Shown: in pieces, positions 10,135 through 21,845 of the stretch
Layout of the letters: every line of letters begins with the position of its first letter
Position numbering within the stretch: the stretch's first letter is position 1
Assembly: GCA_036346225.1 (NCBI GenBank)
Contig: JARFIW010000494.1
Coordinates: 186,001-250,000 of the forward strand
Direction of reading: 5' to 3'
From: Platerodrilus igneus
Lineage: Eukaryota; Arthropoda; Insecta; Coleoptera; Lycidae
DNA: 64,000 bases
Program-made: the position numbers and the translations under genes
The notes under the pieces: generated by a model
Told to the model about the DNA's origin: nothing
Databases searched by the model: none
Seen by the model: only the letters and a program-made list of their open reading frames with translations

Positions 10135-11411
10135 TGTTACGTTCATTTTCGTAACTAATTGATTAGTTTATATGTAATAATTTTCACCTTAAATTCCTTG
10201 GCGTTAAACACGAAAATTTATTCCGTAAATTAAACATAACCCTTTCGTGCATTAAAATTTGCATAGTAATTAATAATAAACATCCTATATATTTTACTTG
10301 ATAAATCTTTCTGCTCATTAAAAATAAATAACCTTTCTAAGAATTTTGTACCGTGTAATTTACGCCATAATTAGATAGGCGACTTTCCAAGTATTTCAAT
10401 AATTAAATGCTGGTGTGTTTTCCCTTTTTAAAGATTTCGGCGAAACTATGTCAATAAAATTCGGGTTTTCCTGTTTTATTTTCCTTGACGACAAGTTTAC
10501 GTGCTTTAAGTAAACAAATGTGATATTCATTTTCTGTTCGACTAGCAACCAGAAAACATCCGTTTTGTTTTGCTTCGTTTCGTTTTCTTTATACGAATTG
10601 CTAGCACGCATTATAGCGTGGTGAGTATATAGAGTTTGTATAAAACAATACTTTTTGGCTTCAATAATTTATTGTTCGTAATTATTCTAGCTTCCTGCGG
10701 GGGACACGTTAATCCCTTGAGCTGTCGTTTCTTCTGGTAATGCGAGGTCAATTGCGTTCTGCCTGGGCGTAAGCCTACCTACTGGCTGACGTAGACCAGC
10801 GACTGACTCCACCCCGACGTCAGTAACTCGAGGGTGAGTTTTTTTTTTCTTTGTATTTGCTTCTTACTTCGGAACCAGAAGTCTGGGATTTTACCGTTTA
10901 AATATGGCATTTCCAAATTTAATTTTTATATATGAAAATTATTGAACTATTTTGGTATTTACTGCTCTTTTGTTACTGCCTTACTATTTGTTCATAAATT
11001 ACTAAAAATATACTACATGTTTGTAAATATAGGTTAAGGTTATACTTACGATGATCTAGAGCTGTGGTTTTTAGGGTTGCGTTTGGTTCTTTCCTTTTTT
11101 TTTACTAATTACTGTCAGGGGGTAATTACCTAAAAACTACAGCTCGCCATTTTAATGAATAATTTTTTTTCTGTGTTGTGTAAATATTTTGTTTAATTAT
11201 AAGTTCTTTTTCCTTTGTATGTTTTGTTCTGAGTGTGACTGAGTGTGAATGAGTGAATGTATCTTTTTTTTTCTTCTCTATTTATTTTGGGTTTCTTTGT
11301 AATTTAGCTATAGGTATAAAACCCCGCCCACTCACCGATTGAGCCCGGTCATACTTACTTCCTTTCTTTCTCTTTCTCTTGTTTTTTTATGTTACGTCAA
11401 TGTACGTAGCA
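10135..11411 (+). mobile_element. Solo LTR, 1277 bp, TSD TACT
   Basis: Begins TGTTACGTTC and ends TACGTAGCA, flanked by TACT at 10131-10134 and 11412-11415. Excision with one TACT restores the LINE frame exactly, which fixes both borders. A TATA box (TATAAAA) at 11315-11321 lies about 90 bp before the right end and is followed by GC-richer sequence, as expected for a U3/R boundary. No internal coding region: the minus-strand frame at 10396-10611 resembles nothing known. It shares its terminal bases (TGTTAC and TAGCA) and 4-bp duplication size with the LTR at 62567-63135. Confidence 0.85.
11315..11321 (+). promoter_or_regulatory. TATA box of the solo LTR
   Basis: TATAAAA followed by CCCCGCCCACTC, with a TCAT about 30 bp downstream as a possible start region. 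It sits where an LTR promoter should be. Confidence 0.5.
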
Positions 11412-11415
11412 TACT

Positions 11416-12600
11416 AATATCTATTAGTAAGTTTTCTTTTTTAGAAACATTTTTCTAGCTTGACCTATTCTAGCTACTATATCTCTTCTGCTGCGTCCGT
11501 CCTCTGTAATTATACTATTTAAATAGCAAAATTCATCTACCTCCTCTAACAGTATTATCTATTTTTAATTTTGGTTTAGAACTAGGCTGTAACTCACTTG
11601 TCATTATCTTTGTCTTTCCTGAATTAATTCTCATACTATAGTTACTCTGTAGTATCTCATCTGAAATATTTAAAAACTCTCCTAACTCTTTTCTAGACAC
11701 TGCTATAATGGCTATATTATCTGCAAAACGTAACATGTCTATTTTCTGTCCCTGTATACTAATACCTATCTCTTTTTCTTCCTCTCTAGCTAAATTTAAA
11801 GCTTCCTCAATATAAACATTAAAAATCAAGGGAGATAATATACAGCCCTGTCTAACACCTTTTCTAATCTTAGCTTCCTTTTCTATTTCATCAAATCTAA
11901 TTACTACACTTTGGATTTTATATAGACTGTAAATAATTTTTCTATCCCTATGAGAGGTTCCTATTTTTCGCAAAACCCTGAACACAACAATCCAATTAAC
12001 CCTATCAAATGCTTTTTCTAAATCGACAAACGTGAAATGAGTTTTTATTTTTTGGTAACTTTTTCTCGATAATTACCCTAATCATTAGTATCGGTTCTCT
12101 AGTCCCTCTGTCTTTACGAAAAGCATATTGTTCTACGCCTAAATAATTCTCAGTCAAAGCTTCTACTCCATTTTTAATTATTATTGTTAGTATTTTGGAA
12201 GCGTGGGAAGTTAAACTAACCGTCCTAAAATTTTCACACCTATCGGCTCCTGACTTTTTTGGGATTGGGATAATATTTTTTTCAAAATCTATTGCGACCT
12301 CACCTGTGTCATATATTACTTTTACTAGTTCATATAATCTGTCCAAAGTTTTCTGACTTGCATATTTTATTAATTCTGTTGGGTATATCGTCTATCCTTG
12401 GCGCTTTATTTTGTTTAAGATCTCTAACAGCTCTATCAAATTTCTCTCTTAATATTGAGAACCCTATTTCTACATCCTTTTCTTGGTCGTTCTCTAACTC
12501 ATCCATATGGTCTCCTTTATATAAATGTTCTAAATATCTTTTCCATCTATCTGCTACCTCAACTTTATTTATTAGAATTATTCTCGTTTTTAATAGCATT
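11416..12600 (-). pseudogene. LINE reverse transcriptase domain
   Basis: Three overlapping frames on the minus strand make one RT: 12599-12330 (linker with PRIDDIPN), 12346-12005 (fingers, IPIPKKSGADRCENFR then AFRKDRGTREPI) and 11985-11533 (palm, IRKGVRQGCILSPLIFN). The catalytic box reads RFADNIAII at about 11720, so the second aspartate is replaced. Thumb sequence then runs FCYLNSIITEDGRSRRD to 11430. Frameshifts separate the pieces. Confidence 0.88.
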
Positions 12601-13860
12601 ATATTTTTTCCTATCTTCCCCGAAAAACTTTTTAACTACCCTGTAAGCCCTGTCTGTCTTACCTACTCTCAAATCATCTTGTATTCCCTTACAATTCTCC
12701 TCCATCGATTTATTTCTAGCTTTTCTACACTCATGTACTATCTTATTTCTAACTCTATTATATTTTTGCTTACTTTCACTATCCAATTCTCTGAAAGGTT
12801 TAAGCTTTCTTCTATTCTCTATTAAATCTAATATCTCTTTTGTTACCCAGGGTTTTCTCGCTTCTACTTTTTTCTTACCTATAGTCTGTTTTGCTGTATC
12901 ATATACAGCCCTTTTTATTTCTTTCCATCTATTTTCTACGTTCCCTCCTATAGCTATCTTTTTGATCTTATTATCTAATATTTGTTTATATTCCTCTTTT
13001 AGCTCACTATCATTGAGCTTGCCTAGATCCCATCCCTCTCTTTTAATCTTTTTCAATTTTTTGAATTTTAGTTTACACTTTATTTTAACCAAGTTATGAT
13101 CGCTATCTATGTCAGCCCCTGGATAACTACGACAGTTTTTAACTTGGTTTCTAAATCTTTGTTTAACTAAGATATAATCTATTTGGTATCTAGCCCTATC
13201 ACCTGGCGCTTTCCAGGTATATCTTCTCCTAACATGTTGTTCTAAAAGGATGCTTACAGTTACTGTTCTATGTTCCTGGCAAAACTCAACTAATCTTTCT
13301 CCTCTATCATTTTGTCTGCCATGCCCAAATTTTCCTACCATTTTTCCATCACTACCTTCTCCCACTGACGCATTAAAGTCGCCCATAACTATTGAATTCT
13401 CATCTCCCTTTACTTTTCTCACTATACTATTTATATCCTCGTATACCTTTTCTACTTCCTCATCCTCGTACTGAGTTATAGGCATCTAAACCTGTACTAA
13501 AACAGTGTCTGTAGGTTTTGTACTCAATCTAACCATAATTTTTCTATCACTAAATTGTAAGTATTCTTTAACTTTACGTCCTAATTTTTTACCTAACACT
13601 ATTCCTACCCCTGCGTGTCCAAGAGTTGAAGAAGTTGTAATTATTCTATAATTATCTTTTCAAAAGTCATTACTATCTGGCCATCTCACCTCACTAATAC
13701 CTAAAATGTCCAGCTTTCCTTTTCTCATTTCGACTAATAAATTCTTTAAGTTATCTACTCTAAGTAATGACCTTACATTCCAAGTCCCTATCACTAAATC
13801 GAACTGTTGTTTTAAATTCTTATGATGACGAGGTCCAAGTACCCCCTCCCGGAGATTCAA
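12565..13860 (-). pseudogene. LINE APE-type endonuclease domain and linker
   Basis: The first exonuclease-endonuclease-phosphatase block is GTWNVRSLL at about 13785, with SEVRWP shortly after (Asn and Glu catalytic positions kept). After a frameshift, the frame from 13485 contains IVMGDFNA, RYQIDYILV and DSDHNLV, the conserved Asp/Asn, Tyr and His-containing blocks of this family. A Lys/Arg-rich linker runs to 12565. Insect genome annotations often label such proteins craniofacial development protein 2-like; the fold is endonuclease. Confidence 0.9.
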
Positions 13861-14185
13861 ATGAGGGGGTATTTTACTTCAGGACAAGAATTTTACTTGT
13901 GAGCTCCCCATCATACATATTTCGTGTTTTAGGCCACGCATACCTGGGAAATATTGTGGTAGGTTTCCTTAACTTCCCACAACGCAGTTTTTAAAGATTT
14001 TAGCAAAAAGCCGTATCCGTCACGGCCAATCCTCAACAACCTTGTAAATTATTGAGGATCGCCCGAGACCAATCGACTCTCCCCAAATATCTTTTAGCCA
14101 GCAAGGCTGCCGCCCCTTGCTGCGCCTTTTAGTCGCCTTTTACGATATGCAGGCTTACTATAGTAGAATTCTTTGTCCCTTACTA
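13861..14185 (-). other. LINE 5' UTR
   Basis: Sequence upstream of the endonuclease frame, GC-richer than its surroundings, containing CCTGCATATCG and AAAAGGCGACT in minus orientation near 14150. It ends at about 14185, where AT-rich flank begins. Assigned by position; the exact 5' end is not fixed. Confidence 0.55.
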
Positions 14186-14279
14186 TAGGGATTAATTAAG
14201 TTTAGTTCCTTTATTTTGAAGGTGAAATATTTTAAAACCATTTTTATCGCAAATATGGGAAGAATTGACAATGTGAAGG

Positions 14280-14795
14280 GCGAACGCTGAGTGGGAATTA
14301 TTGTTAGTTGGAATCATCTAATCTAAATATTGTAATAGCAGATATGTGTTCTTTAAAACGTGTATTGAACTTAGACCAGTTTGTGCGATATAGAAGAGTT
14401 TACAAGAGGAACAATTTAATTTGTTGATGTCTAAATGATCTAATAAAAGAATCAAGCCTTTATTTCGAACTAAAAATATATCAAGGTTACTGGTATCAGA
14501 GAAAACAATGTTAACATTAAATTTGGAAAAAAAAAATTTAATTTTAAACAAAATTTTGTCGTGATAGGGAATACTAAAAAAGACTTTATTATTGTTATCT
14601 GGGGTTAATCTATTTGTTGTATTAATATTAGATTGAATTTTTTAAGTGAATTGTTAATTATACTGATCGGATAATTATTATTAACTGCAATTTGTTTAAT
14701 GTCAAATTCTTGTTGAAAAAATTTTTGAGAGAGAGAAGTTAATAATAGTCTTCTGATGAGGAAGTTGAATCTTGTAAATTTATAGAGGGGCTTCA
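14280..14795 (-). pseudogene. Penelope-like element: RT end and GIY-YIG nuclease start
   Basis: The minus-strand frame 14795-14605 resembles the region just after the Penelope RT core (IRRLL...FDIKQIAVNN). The frame 14551-14318 continues into the nuclease linker and core: RNKGLILLLD, KLNCSSC, then FYIAQTG, where FYIGQTG is typical of GIY-YIG. The upstream RT is missing; a pLTR-like segment in the other orientation joins at about 14795. Gly to Ala in the nuclease core and stops argue against function. Confidence 0.78.
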
Positions 14796-15070
14796 AATTT
14801 AAAAATATTTTAAGATAATGCAACATTTATAAAATATAAATGACAAAAAATTTTCTTCCCTATACTTTAAGAGGTAAGTTAATTTATTAAATCGCCACGG
14901 TTTTTAAGAGTTTGTATATTACAGATTGTTCAGTTTTGTAACCTTAAAAGTAATTTTAATTTATGGTTAACCTGAGGATGGGCCCAGCCTGAGGCATCAA
15001 ACGTAGTTTACTTAAAATATTAAATTTTCTAGGGAGATTGTGTGTTATAACTTTCTTCAAAATTCAAAGA
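14795..15070 (+). repeat. Penelope-like terminal segment (pLTR-like), copy 2
   Basis: Inverse copy of 8760-9090 with moderate divergence. It contains the second hammerhead-like core and ends near TATAACTTTCTTCA, the last bases shared by the two copies. Confidence 0.65.
14951..15032 (+). ncRNA. Hammerhead-ribozyme-like motif, copy 2
   Basis: The core reads CUGAGGA, then GGGCC/GAGGC-type stem II, then AUCAAAC where GAAAC is expected, then GUA and GUUU closing a small stem III. AU-rich flanks (AATTTTAATTTAT and AATATTAAATT) can pair as stem I, as in copy 1. The altered GAAA suggests this copy is inactive. Confidence 0.5.
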
Positions 15071-15161
15071 CCGCTGCAAATCGTATCGCAATTATAGAAA
15101 AAAGTATATTAGCTTCTTATTAAAAAAAATAATTAACCAACTAAATATAATGTATACGTAC

Positions 15162-15228
15162 CTCCTGATCCTTGATTTGAATTTTCAATTAAAGCAAGTG
15201 CTATGATCACTACTAAAATAGTCTTCAT
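15162..15228 (-). CDS. First coding exon of a predicted small secreted protein
   Basis: On the minus strand an ATG at 15228 in a favourable insect context (CAAACATG) opens MKTILVVIIALALIENSNQ plus a few residues. This is a short basic n-region, a hydrophobic core and a polar end, a typical signal peptide. The exon ends at 15162 in AG followed by the donor GTACGT, leaving 22 codons plus one base (phase 1), common after signal peptides in small secreted insect proteins. A TCAGTT initiator (15257-15252) and a GATAAAAG TATA-like box (15291-15284) lie at good distances upstream. Exon 2 was not found; the intron runs into Penelope debris. It may be a live gene or an orphaned first exon. Confidence 0.6.
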
Positions 15229-15249
15229 GTTTGAATTTTTGAAACGTAT

Positions 15250-15292
15250 CTAACTGAGTAGAATTCTGTCCCAAACATGTTGACTTTTATCG
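15250..15292 (-). promoter_or_regulatory. Core promoter of the signal-peptide exon
   Basis: Minus strand: GATAAAAG (15291-15284) followed about 34 bases later by TCAGTT (15257-15252), the arthropod initiator. The 5' UTR would be about 27 nt before the ATG at 15228. Confidence 0.5.
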
Positions 15293-15767
15293 CATCTTGA
15301 TTACGATAAATTGGTGATATTAGACGAGGAATAGAAAGTCTGTTATCCCTACCCTTTTCTCATTATCTAATATCATATTGGCATTATTTACTGCCTAAAC
15401 GTCGGGTACCGGGATCAGTGTTCAAAACCGTGAAAAATATAGAAAAGGCATTAGTAAATAAATATCTTTATTGCTTCTTAAAGTATTTTATTTTTGATAT
15501 ATCGAAATAAGAATAAGTCATCGGTAATAAGTCTGACTAATATGAGCAGTAGCGGATCAAGAATTTTCCAAAGTGTGTTTTTTCAAAACATATGAAAACC
15601 GATATATTCGTTTCTTTAATAAGTATTTATGACTATTATCTTACGAGTCTATTATTTCAGTAAGAAAAATTAGCTAAATTTTAAACATAAAACACTAGCA
15701 GAACAAAAAAATTATTTTAGAGTTACTTGACAAATTAGTATCAATAGAATTAATTTTCATAAATCAT

Positions 15768-16000
15768 TATTTGAGTTCCAAAGCTCTAGTCGTTCAGGTT
15801 TTGACATATTAAAGTGGTTTAAGACATTTTCCACATCTATCTTCCTTTCCTTAACGATGTTAGTCATAACAAGACCGTTCGGTCTGTTCTATCTAATATT
15901 ATTCCTTAAGTAGGTTTTTAGTCTGCGAAGTGCTGAAAAACTTCTCTCATCAGAGACTGTTGTAATTGATAGAGTAGCAAATATTTGTAGAAGTAGTCTA
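15768..16000 (-). pseudogene. hAT-type transposase C-terminal end
   Basis: Minus-strand translation: LLLQIFATLSITTVSD, then ERSFSALRRLKTYLR, one stop, then NRPNGLVMTNI and a short tail to a stop near 15768. This is the hAT C-terminal dimerisation region of the ZMYM/TTF-like type (ERSFSxLRRLKTYLR hallmark). The rest of the transposase is absent; a Penelope fragment abuts at 16004. Confidence 0.85.
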
Positions 16001-16003
16001 ATA

Positions 16004-16345
16004 TTGAGAAAAAAATATCATTACAATGAACTAAGGAGTCAAAACAATTTTTTGGCTTTTCATTTCCACAACACAACCTCTAATTTACACACTTGCATAC
16101 ATACAAAAATATCTTACATATTTAAAGAATTTAAAGATTTAAAAATTTTCAATAACACTGTACTCACTATAAATAAGATATTCTCAAAAGTAAAAGATAA
16201 TACTCAACAATTTCAGAAGTCTGGTTTAGTTTATGAAATACCTTGTCTCAATTGTCAAATCTGTTATGTTGGACAAACGGCAAGATACCTTTCAACCAGA
16301 ATTAGTTCACACACAAGTGATTGTAATAGGAAAGTTAAATATTAA
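16004..16345 (+). pseudogene. Penelope-like element GIY-YIG endonuclease domain
   Basis: An uninterrupted 113-residue frame. The N-terminal part is linker; near residues 75-105 it reads GLVYEIPC, then CQICYVGQT, then STRISSHTSDC, the GIY-YIG core with the CxxC pair typical of Penelope-like elements and the Arg that follows. The RT part is missing upstream. It is in the opposite orientation to the fragment at 14.3 kb. Confidence 0.85.
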
Positions 16346-18669
16346 GCTTTTACCACTCATATGATATATATTATCGTGTAATTAGCAGCTTAAAAATAAA
16401 TAAGTAGGTCATAGGTCAAGCTAGAGTGTGTAGCCTCGAGCTATTGAAAAGTTAATTAGGTATTTTAGATAATTAAAATAACGCTTATTCAACTTAAGGT
16501 GGGTATTTAGAGTTAATTTGATTTTAGTTGTAGTTTTGCATTTATTTAGTAAGGAACTAGCATAATATCTATAGAGTAGGACACTAAGGGTTAAAAGCAA
16601 CAAGATGCAAATACTGCTTTTATTATAATTTAAGATAGTGTAAAAGAATGTGAAAGCTTTTCATATTATTTAGCATAGGATCGATATTTTTAGTAAACAA
16701 GAAATGTTTCAATATAGCATTTAAAACACGAGCTTGTTTGTGGTAGGCAAGAAAATCAATAATTTTTAAGAATGTAAATGAACGTTAAAACGCAGGCGCG
16801 GATTGATATCACAAACGAAGACGGACTTTATCACATCATATGAAGGACAGGGATGCAAAGCCTAAATATCAGTTAGACTTCATAACAAACAAGGGAACAA
16901 AAACAATTCTGTAGCTTGTAAATAGAGTAAGACGGAAGATGTTTGTATCGGTCGAAAATATGGAGAGAAATTAAGTGATCTCATTGGACGTTACAGGCAG
17001 ACGCGTAACAGTTTTAGTATTAGAGAGGACAGATATCCAACTGGGGGTTCGTAAGAATAAAACATTAGTGGAACAAGGCGATATACAAGAAAAAGTGAGA
17101 GAAATTTGTTTGGTTGAGTTGAGAAGCGTGAGTGTAGCGAGAATCAATGTTCGTTGAGGCTAGTTGTAACATTTTATTTTTCAAGTCGTAATTTAATTGC
17201 ATTCAATTACACGCTAAGCACGCTAAGCGTGTATTGTTCCTTAAGGATCTAGTTATATTAAGATATCTGTGTCGCATAAAGCTATTTCCAAGTACATATC
17301 TATTTGATTGTTTCGTATTCCCCCTCTGACGCGACCATTTGGCTCTGGTTTCGATAGAGAGTCGGCCACGGGCTACGGCTTTGTTAAGATGTATTTTTGG
17401 CTAGAGTCCGGCAACCTTCGAATCAATTATCAGTTGTGGAGATATCTTCTAATAACGCGCGACAAAGTAGAAGGCGACTCTTAGAATGTGACAGCAACCT
17501 TTAGAATGCGAAAGCAACCTTTAGAACACGACAACGATAAAATATAATGCATCAAATATAATTCGACAAGAACAGCCGATTTAAACTTTGCCTAATAAGA
17601 AATTTGTCTGGTAAGGAATTATAGAAGTTAATTTGGATGGAGTCGTTTCAAATTAAAAACGCTGTTAACTTTGCTTAAAGAACGGATTTCCCGTCTCAGT
17701 TTGTTGTGATGCGGCTAATGCAGTTTTTGGTTCGTAATTAGCAATAAGATCTTTTTTTTTGCATGTGTTTCAAAGTTTAGAGCATGTTAACTTGTTTTTA
17801 TGTTTAGACGAAATTTGTATAAACTTCAATTAATTGTTGAGCTGGTTTTACAAGCTGTAAAACGAAATTTTGTTGAATTAGCTTTCTAAAAAAACATGCT
17901 TTGTTCTATATGAACCGTCGATAAATTCAACATATGTTTTTGACGTCATATTTTTCTATTTTGTACAGTTCACAGATGTTGTCTTGAAAGCAAATGCTTT
18001 GAGCAGCTGTAATACAATTTAAACAAACATGCCTATTTTTGTGACCAGCTTTATCTATACATAGATTATTAAACGTAAATTTGAAAGCTCTAATTCTTAT
18101 TATGTTAGGTTCGAGTAATTTGTTATCCACCTGAAAAGATCTGCCCAGGTTAGAATTTAATTCACTGTGTTATGCTTACCAATCATTATTACTTTAATTT
18201 GTACAACAAGTTCATGTTTAAAGTAAAGTTGCTTGATTAATGAAATAAAAAAAGGAGAGTTAAAACTTTAATTTTGATGTAGTTGATTATGACCATTTTT
18301 TGTTACAAGTTCCAATATTTTAAAAGAGTTTTTTGGTAAACATTTAGTCCAAAATCTAAGACTTTTATTTTGGTCAAGTACAATCAAATCTAAATACATA
18401 AAGCTAAAATTAATCTGAGTAATAATTTGATGCCAATATTATATTGGAAATATTTTTTTATTATTTTTTTATATATGTTTATAGGACACAAGTGGTGTTC
18501 TATTTTTCTTATTTATTTAACCATTGTAATTTCTTACAGGAGCTGCGTCTTATTTTGTTAAGACAGGTTTTTGTTAACGAAGGCGATCATTTGTTCTTTG
18601 GGTTTCCACGTCCCCTAGAACTGTGCTTTGCAATTATCGTCATTATCTCAGGACATGGTGGCGCCTATT
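16346..18669. other. Gene-free stretch
   Basis: AT-rich and without recognisable coding. Frames at 16975-17157 (plus) and 17927-18130 (minus) are short and match nothing I know; the latter has spaced Cys/His residues (CLNC) but no clear finger. A C homopolymer of about 14 bases at 18712-18724 borders the next repeat. Confidence 0.45.
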
Positions 18670-18724
18670 TGATTTAGCTTAACTTTGGTTTGCAAACAAA
18701 ATTCGACTTACACCCCCCCCCCCC

Positions 18725-20335
18725 TTCTCATTGCTCTACCCAGGAATAGACCCCTAGCTTTGTCGGAAGACTTTGTTCTCTAGCGCCTTAATATAACAAA
18801 AAGACGTTACAGTCTTTTGTAAAACAGAAGTCGTTTTAGTGGCACCCATCCAACGTAAGGCCTAGCAAAAATAGTTACTCTGGCGTCACAACGTGAGTCA
18901 GGCAACTTTTAAATTCGTATCATAGTTTTCCTCGAACGCACGGACGGTTGGCGGTTTTCGAACGAATTTTAAGTGTTTGTACGTTGTAGTTCACGGAAAA
19001 ATGAGAACCGTTGGTGTTTTAACTTGAAATTGGCGACGGTTATGCCTGTAATTTCTGGAAGCAAGCAGAAGATTGGCGGTTTACTAGGAATCTTTGTTGG
19101 TACGTTTTTGAGTACGTGCGAATTTAGAAACAGGGGAATACGTTTTGTCCTTATATAAACCTCCTGGAGGAGGGTGACTTCCTCTTACTTTTTCTTCGCT
19201 CGTCTTCGATGATTACTCTAGTAGTGAAAACTTTTAAGTATTTGTATATAGTTATTTGTAATTGCACACTAGTTGGTGTGTTGTGATAATAAGTTAATAT
19301 ATTGAAAATCTTCCAATAAATATAGAGTTAAGAGCGAAGCGTGTATTACGCATGTAAGTACCAACCACAGTTTTTTGGGTGTTGGCGCGTACAAAAAGTT
19401 TCTAAATTTGGAATTTGACGGTGAATGCTGCATTTATTAATTAGTTATTTGTATATAGAAATATACTGTAAAATTGTGGAAGTTTGCATACATTTTGTTT
19501 ATGGTAAATGCGGAAAGATTCGGATAGTAGCGTGCCGGGAGGAATGGTGATTCAACCTGGAGAGCAGTTTCATAGCCGAGAGTTTTTTGAGACGGTATCA
19601 TCGTCGAGGGCTGGTTTGCTGATACCTGCAGGAAAATAGTTACCAGGTAACGAATTTTATAAAACAGTTTTGTTATGGTGATTGGCTGTGTTTACTATAT
19701 TATTTTTGTGCTTTGGAGTGATAATTCTTTATGAAATTGATGAAATAAAAATTTTATGGGACTTTATATGTAGATAAAAACTTGTTTAGGTAGTAAGGGA
19801 TAATTAATGTAAGGATAACCAGGCTATGTTGTACAAAGTAAAGGGGACTTAATTTTATTATCGCAGTGCTATAATTTTGCACGCAAGTTTAAGAAGTTTT
19901 ACTATGAGCTCATATTAGGACAAGAGTTAAAGTTAGGTATGGGGTTAGCCTTGTTACTTTAGTAGGGTATTTGTTTGATAAAATTAGTGACTTCAAATAC
20001 ATTTTGGAACAGGAATTATTAATAATCCAAGTGATATCATTGTATATAATGAAAGGAGTTTTGAAAATGTAATATTTATTTCGTGTAAATAGAGTGTGAT
20101 GTATTTCGTGAGTTGCGTTATTTTGAGTATGATTGTAGGGTAGTGATTTGCTTTTAGATTACAGCGAGGTGGCAGTGAGCAGGAGTTTTTAGATTCAGCA
20201 GTACAGGTAAGCGTCGTTGTTGGTATATCATGATTAATAGAGTGGCCGAGAAGGAGCAGCCGAGGTAAGCTTCACGATATTTATGGTTCCCAACGAAGGG
20301 GTTCGAGTAGTTAGTGCCTAGGTTTCACAATAATA
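18725..20335 (+). repeat. Repeat R, plus-strand copy (promoter-bearing, unclassified)
   Basis: Contains a TATA box (TTATATAAA, about 19152-19160), then a pyrimidine-rich leader (CTTCCTCTTACTTTTTC), donor-like GTAAGTACC (about 19355), donor-like CCAGGTAACG (about 19645) and GAGGTAAGC (about 20265). The same order occurs, divergent but alignable by eye, in minus-strand copies at 20.3-21.8, 23.2-24.6 and 31.3-32.8 kb. There is no conserved long reading frame. It could be the LTR plus leader of an unidentified retroelement or a non-autonomous element. The left end is uncertain; the right end meets the next copy tail to tail at a short AT tract. Confidence 0.6.
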
Positions 20336-21845
20336 TATATTGCCGTGTATCTCTGAGGATTCTCAGTAGATTCGAAAATTAATTTATTTTCATTTTTACA
20401 AAATCGAAAATTGCACACAATAGAAAAATTTAATAAAAATAATCTCTTACCCGGATTCCTCTCTTCATCACCTTAATTCTTCAGTTCCCAGGCCAGCTCA
20501 GTTGGGCCTCCTCTTGGATACCTAGATTCACTATTATACTCTGTATCGTTCACGCACACTCTCAATAAAATCACAAATAATACAACCATCATACAATATT
20601 TATTTTGTCACTATTTACAAATAAAATTCAAGATTATCCACTTTTCAGAGATCAAGTTACACCTCAATAAATCCTATTTTGTACTGTCGTGGATTTTAAT
20701 TTAAAATATCAAACACATTGAATATACCCGGAGTAAATGGGCTCTGAATAATACCTTATTTTCTTTCTTTATTTATAATTTATTTTAAATTCGTATACTC
20801 TGGAGTATGGTGAGCTCATGATAACCCAGTTAATTATGAATAATGTATGCTTTTGTACTTCGCATACTCTTACAACAAACAAAAGAAACCCATGTACTCG
20901 TAACAATAAAAATTTTAAATTCCTGATGGAACGTCAATAAGCTTTATATACGCTTTTAGATTTCTATTTAAATACCATAATAAAGTTAGTTATACGTATT
21001 ATTTTCAATACGCAAAATAATGCACAATACCTTCAAATTCACTCTCACACGTCACACAATTTTCATAGTTTCATAGTTTATAACAACAATTTTAAAGCGT
21101 TACCTGGAATTTCTAGAAGATCCCTACCCCGTTGACGATGCCGTTAAGTGGTTTCGCTCTGCTCTGCTGGCCGCTTCTAGCTATTTGTAGACGAACCCTA
21201 TCTAGGTTGCGCTGTTTGCTCTGCTTTCACTGTACATCCAAATCCAAATTAATTACACTTCTTTCATAATTGCGTACTTTAGTTTAGTTTAATTTAAATT
21301 TACGTTACTTTACGTCACTTCACACTTGTTTAAGATAAATGTTGCACCTCTATTAAATTTTAGACTCGTCACTGATTCGCGTATCAAATTATGAGGCTAA
21401 ACTGTACTATTTAATTTAAAAATATGTATACTTACAAACTCGTATTCTGAAGCGGTGAAACTACTAAGAGATCGAAGTTAGAAGAGAGAGCGATGCTAAT
21501 TCTCTTCAAGTATTTATACGATTCCGAGTGCCACCTCTAGGCCGCTCTTCCCGTGAAAAATCTAATTTAAAATAACACTTCCTCAAATTTTGTTTCAACC
21601 GTTTTCGAAATCTCCTAAATTTAGCGCGTCGTTACGATATTTTCCAATAAACCCGACTTCAAATATTCTCGTGTTTGTCTGTTTTAGAACTAACTATATC
21701 GACCAATAGTATATGCATTGACGTCTTAAAAATTCCGCCTATATTAACGCTGTCCCTTTCTTATGCATATTATATGTTTCCTTCTAACCTGGTTTGAGTG
21801 GTAGAGAATCGATATTACTGTACGCGTTCTTTTTAGTCCATGTGG
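20336..21845 (-). repeat. Repeat R, minus-strand copy 1
   Basis: In minus orientation: TATAAATA (21518-21511), a CT-rich leader, donor-like GTAAGTAT (about 21435), CCAGGTAACG (about 21100) and GGTAAGAG (about 20450). It matches 31330-32800 along most of its length in the same order (for example TGGTGAGCTCAT and ACTCTGGxGTATGG). It meets the plus-strand copy tail to tail at 20325-20345 (ATAATATATATTGCC). Confidence 0.75.
21511..21518 (-). promoter_or_regulatory. TATA box of repeat R copy 1
   Basis: TATAAATA on the minus strand. Equivalent boxes occur at the same place in the other repeat R copies (about 19152, about 24370 and about 32450), so it is conserved within the family. Confidence 0.6.

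Larger units (their letters stand above)
9775..14185 (-). mobile_element. Nearly complete APE-type LINE, interrupted by a solo LTR
   Basis: Read on minus: 5' UTR (14185-13861), endonuclease (13860 to about 12900), linker, reverse transcriptase (about 12600-11416), then after the solo LTR at 10135-11411 the C-terminal tail (10134-9775). Removing the LTR and one TACT copy joins NLLIDIS to ISLDNRKS in frame, with the same spacing as in the sister LINE at 5.2 kb. Stops and frameshifts (about 13486, 12330, 12000) show it is dead. It is the most complete member of this LINE family in the window. Confidence 0.88.

Noticed and set aside
10396..10611. Candidate second exon for the signal-peptide gene (minus frame)
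   Set aside because: It lies inside the solo LTR, which inserted into a LINE, and has no fitting acceptor or Cys-rich content.
12292..12825. 177-residue plus-strand frame rich in Leu/Ser/Phe
   Set aside because: Antisense shadow of the LINE linker and RT on minus.
14750..14770. CTGATGAGG resembling a hammerhead core on plus
   Set aside because: No GAAAC at the right distance and no pairing arms; it is Penelope coding read on the other strand.
17360..17400. CGGCTTTGTTAAG shared with the 22.68 kb hammerhead
   Set aside because: The CUGAUGA part and stem I are missing; too short to call a ribozyme.
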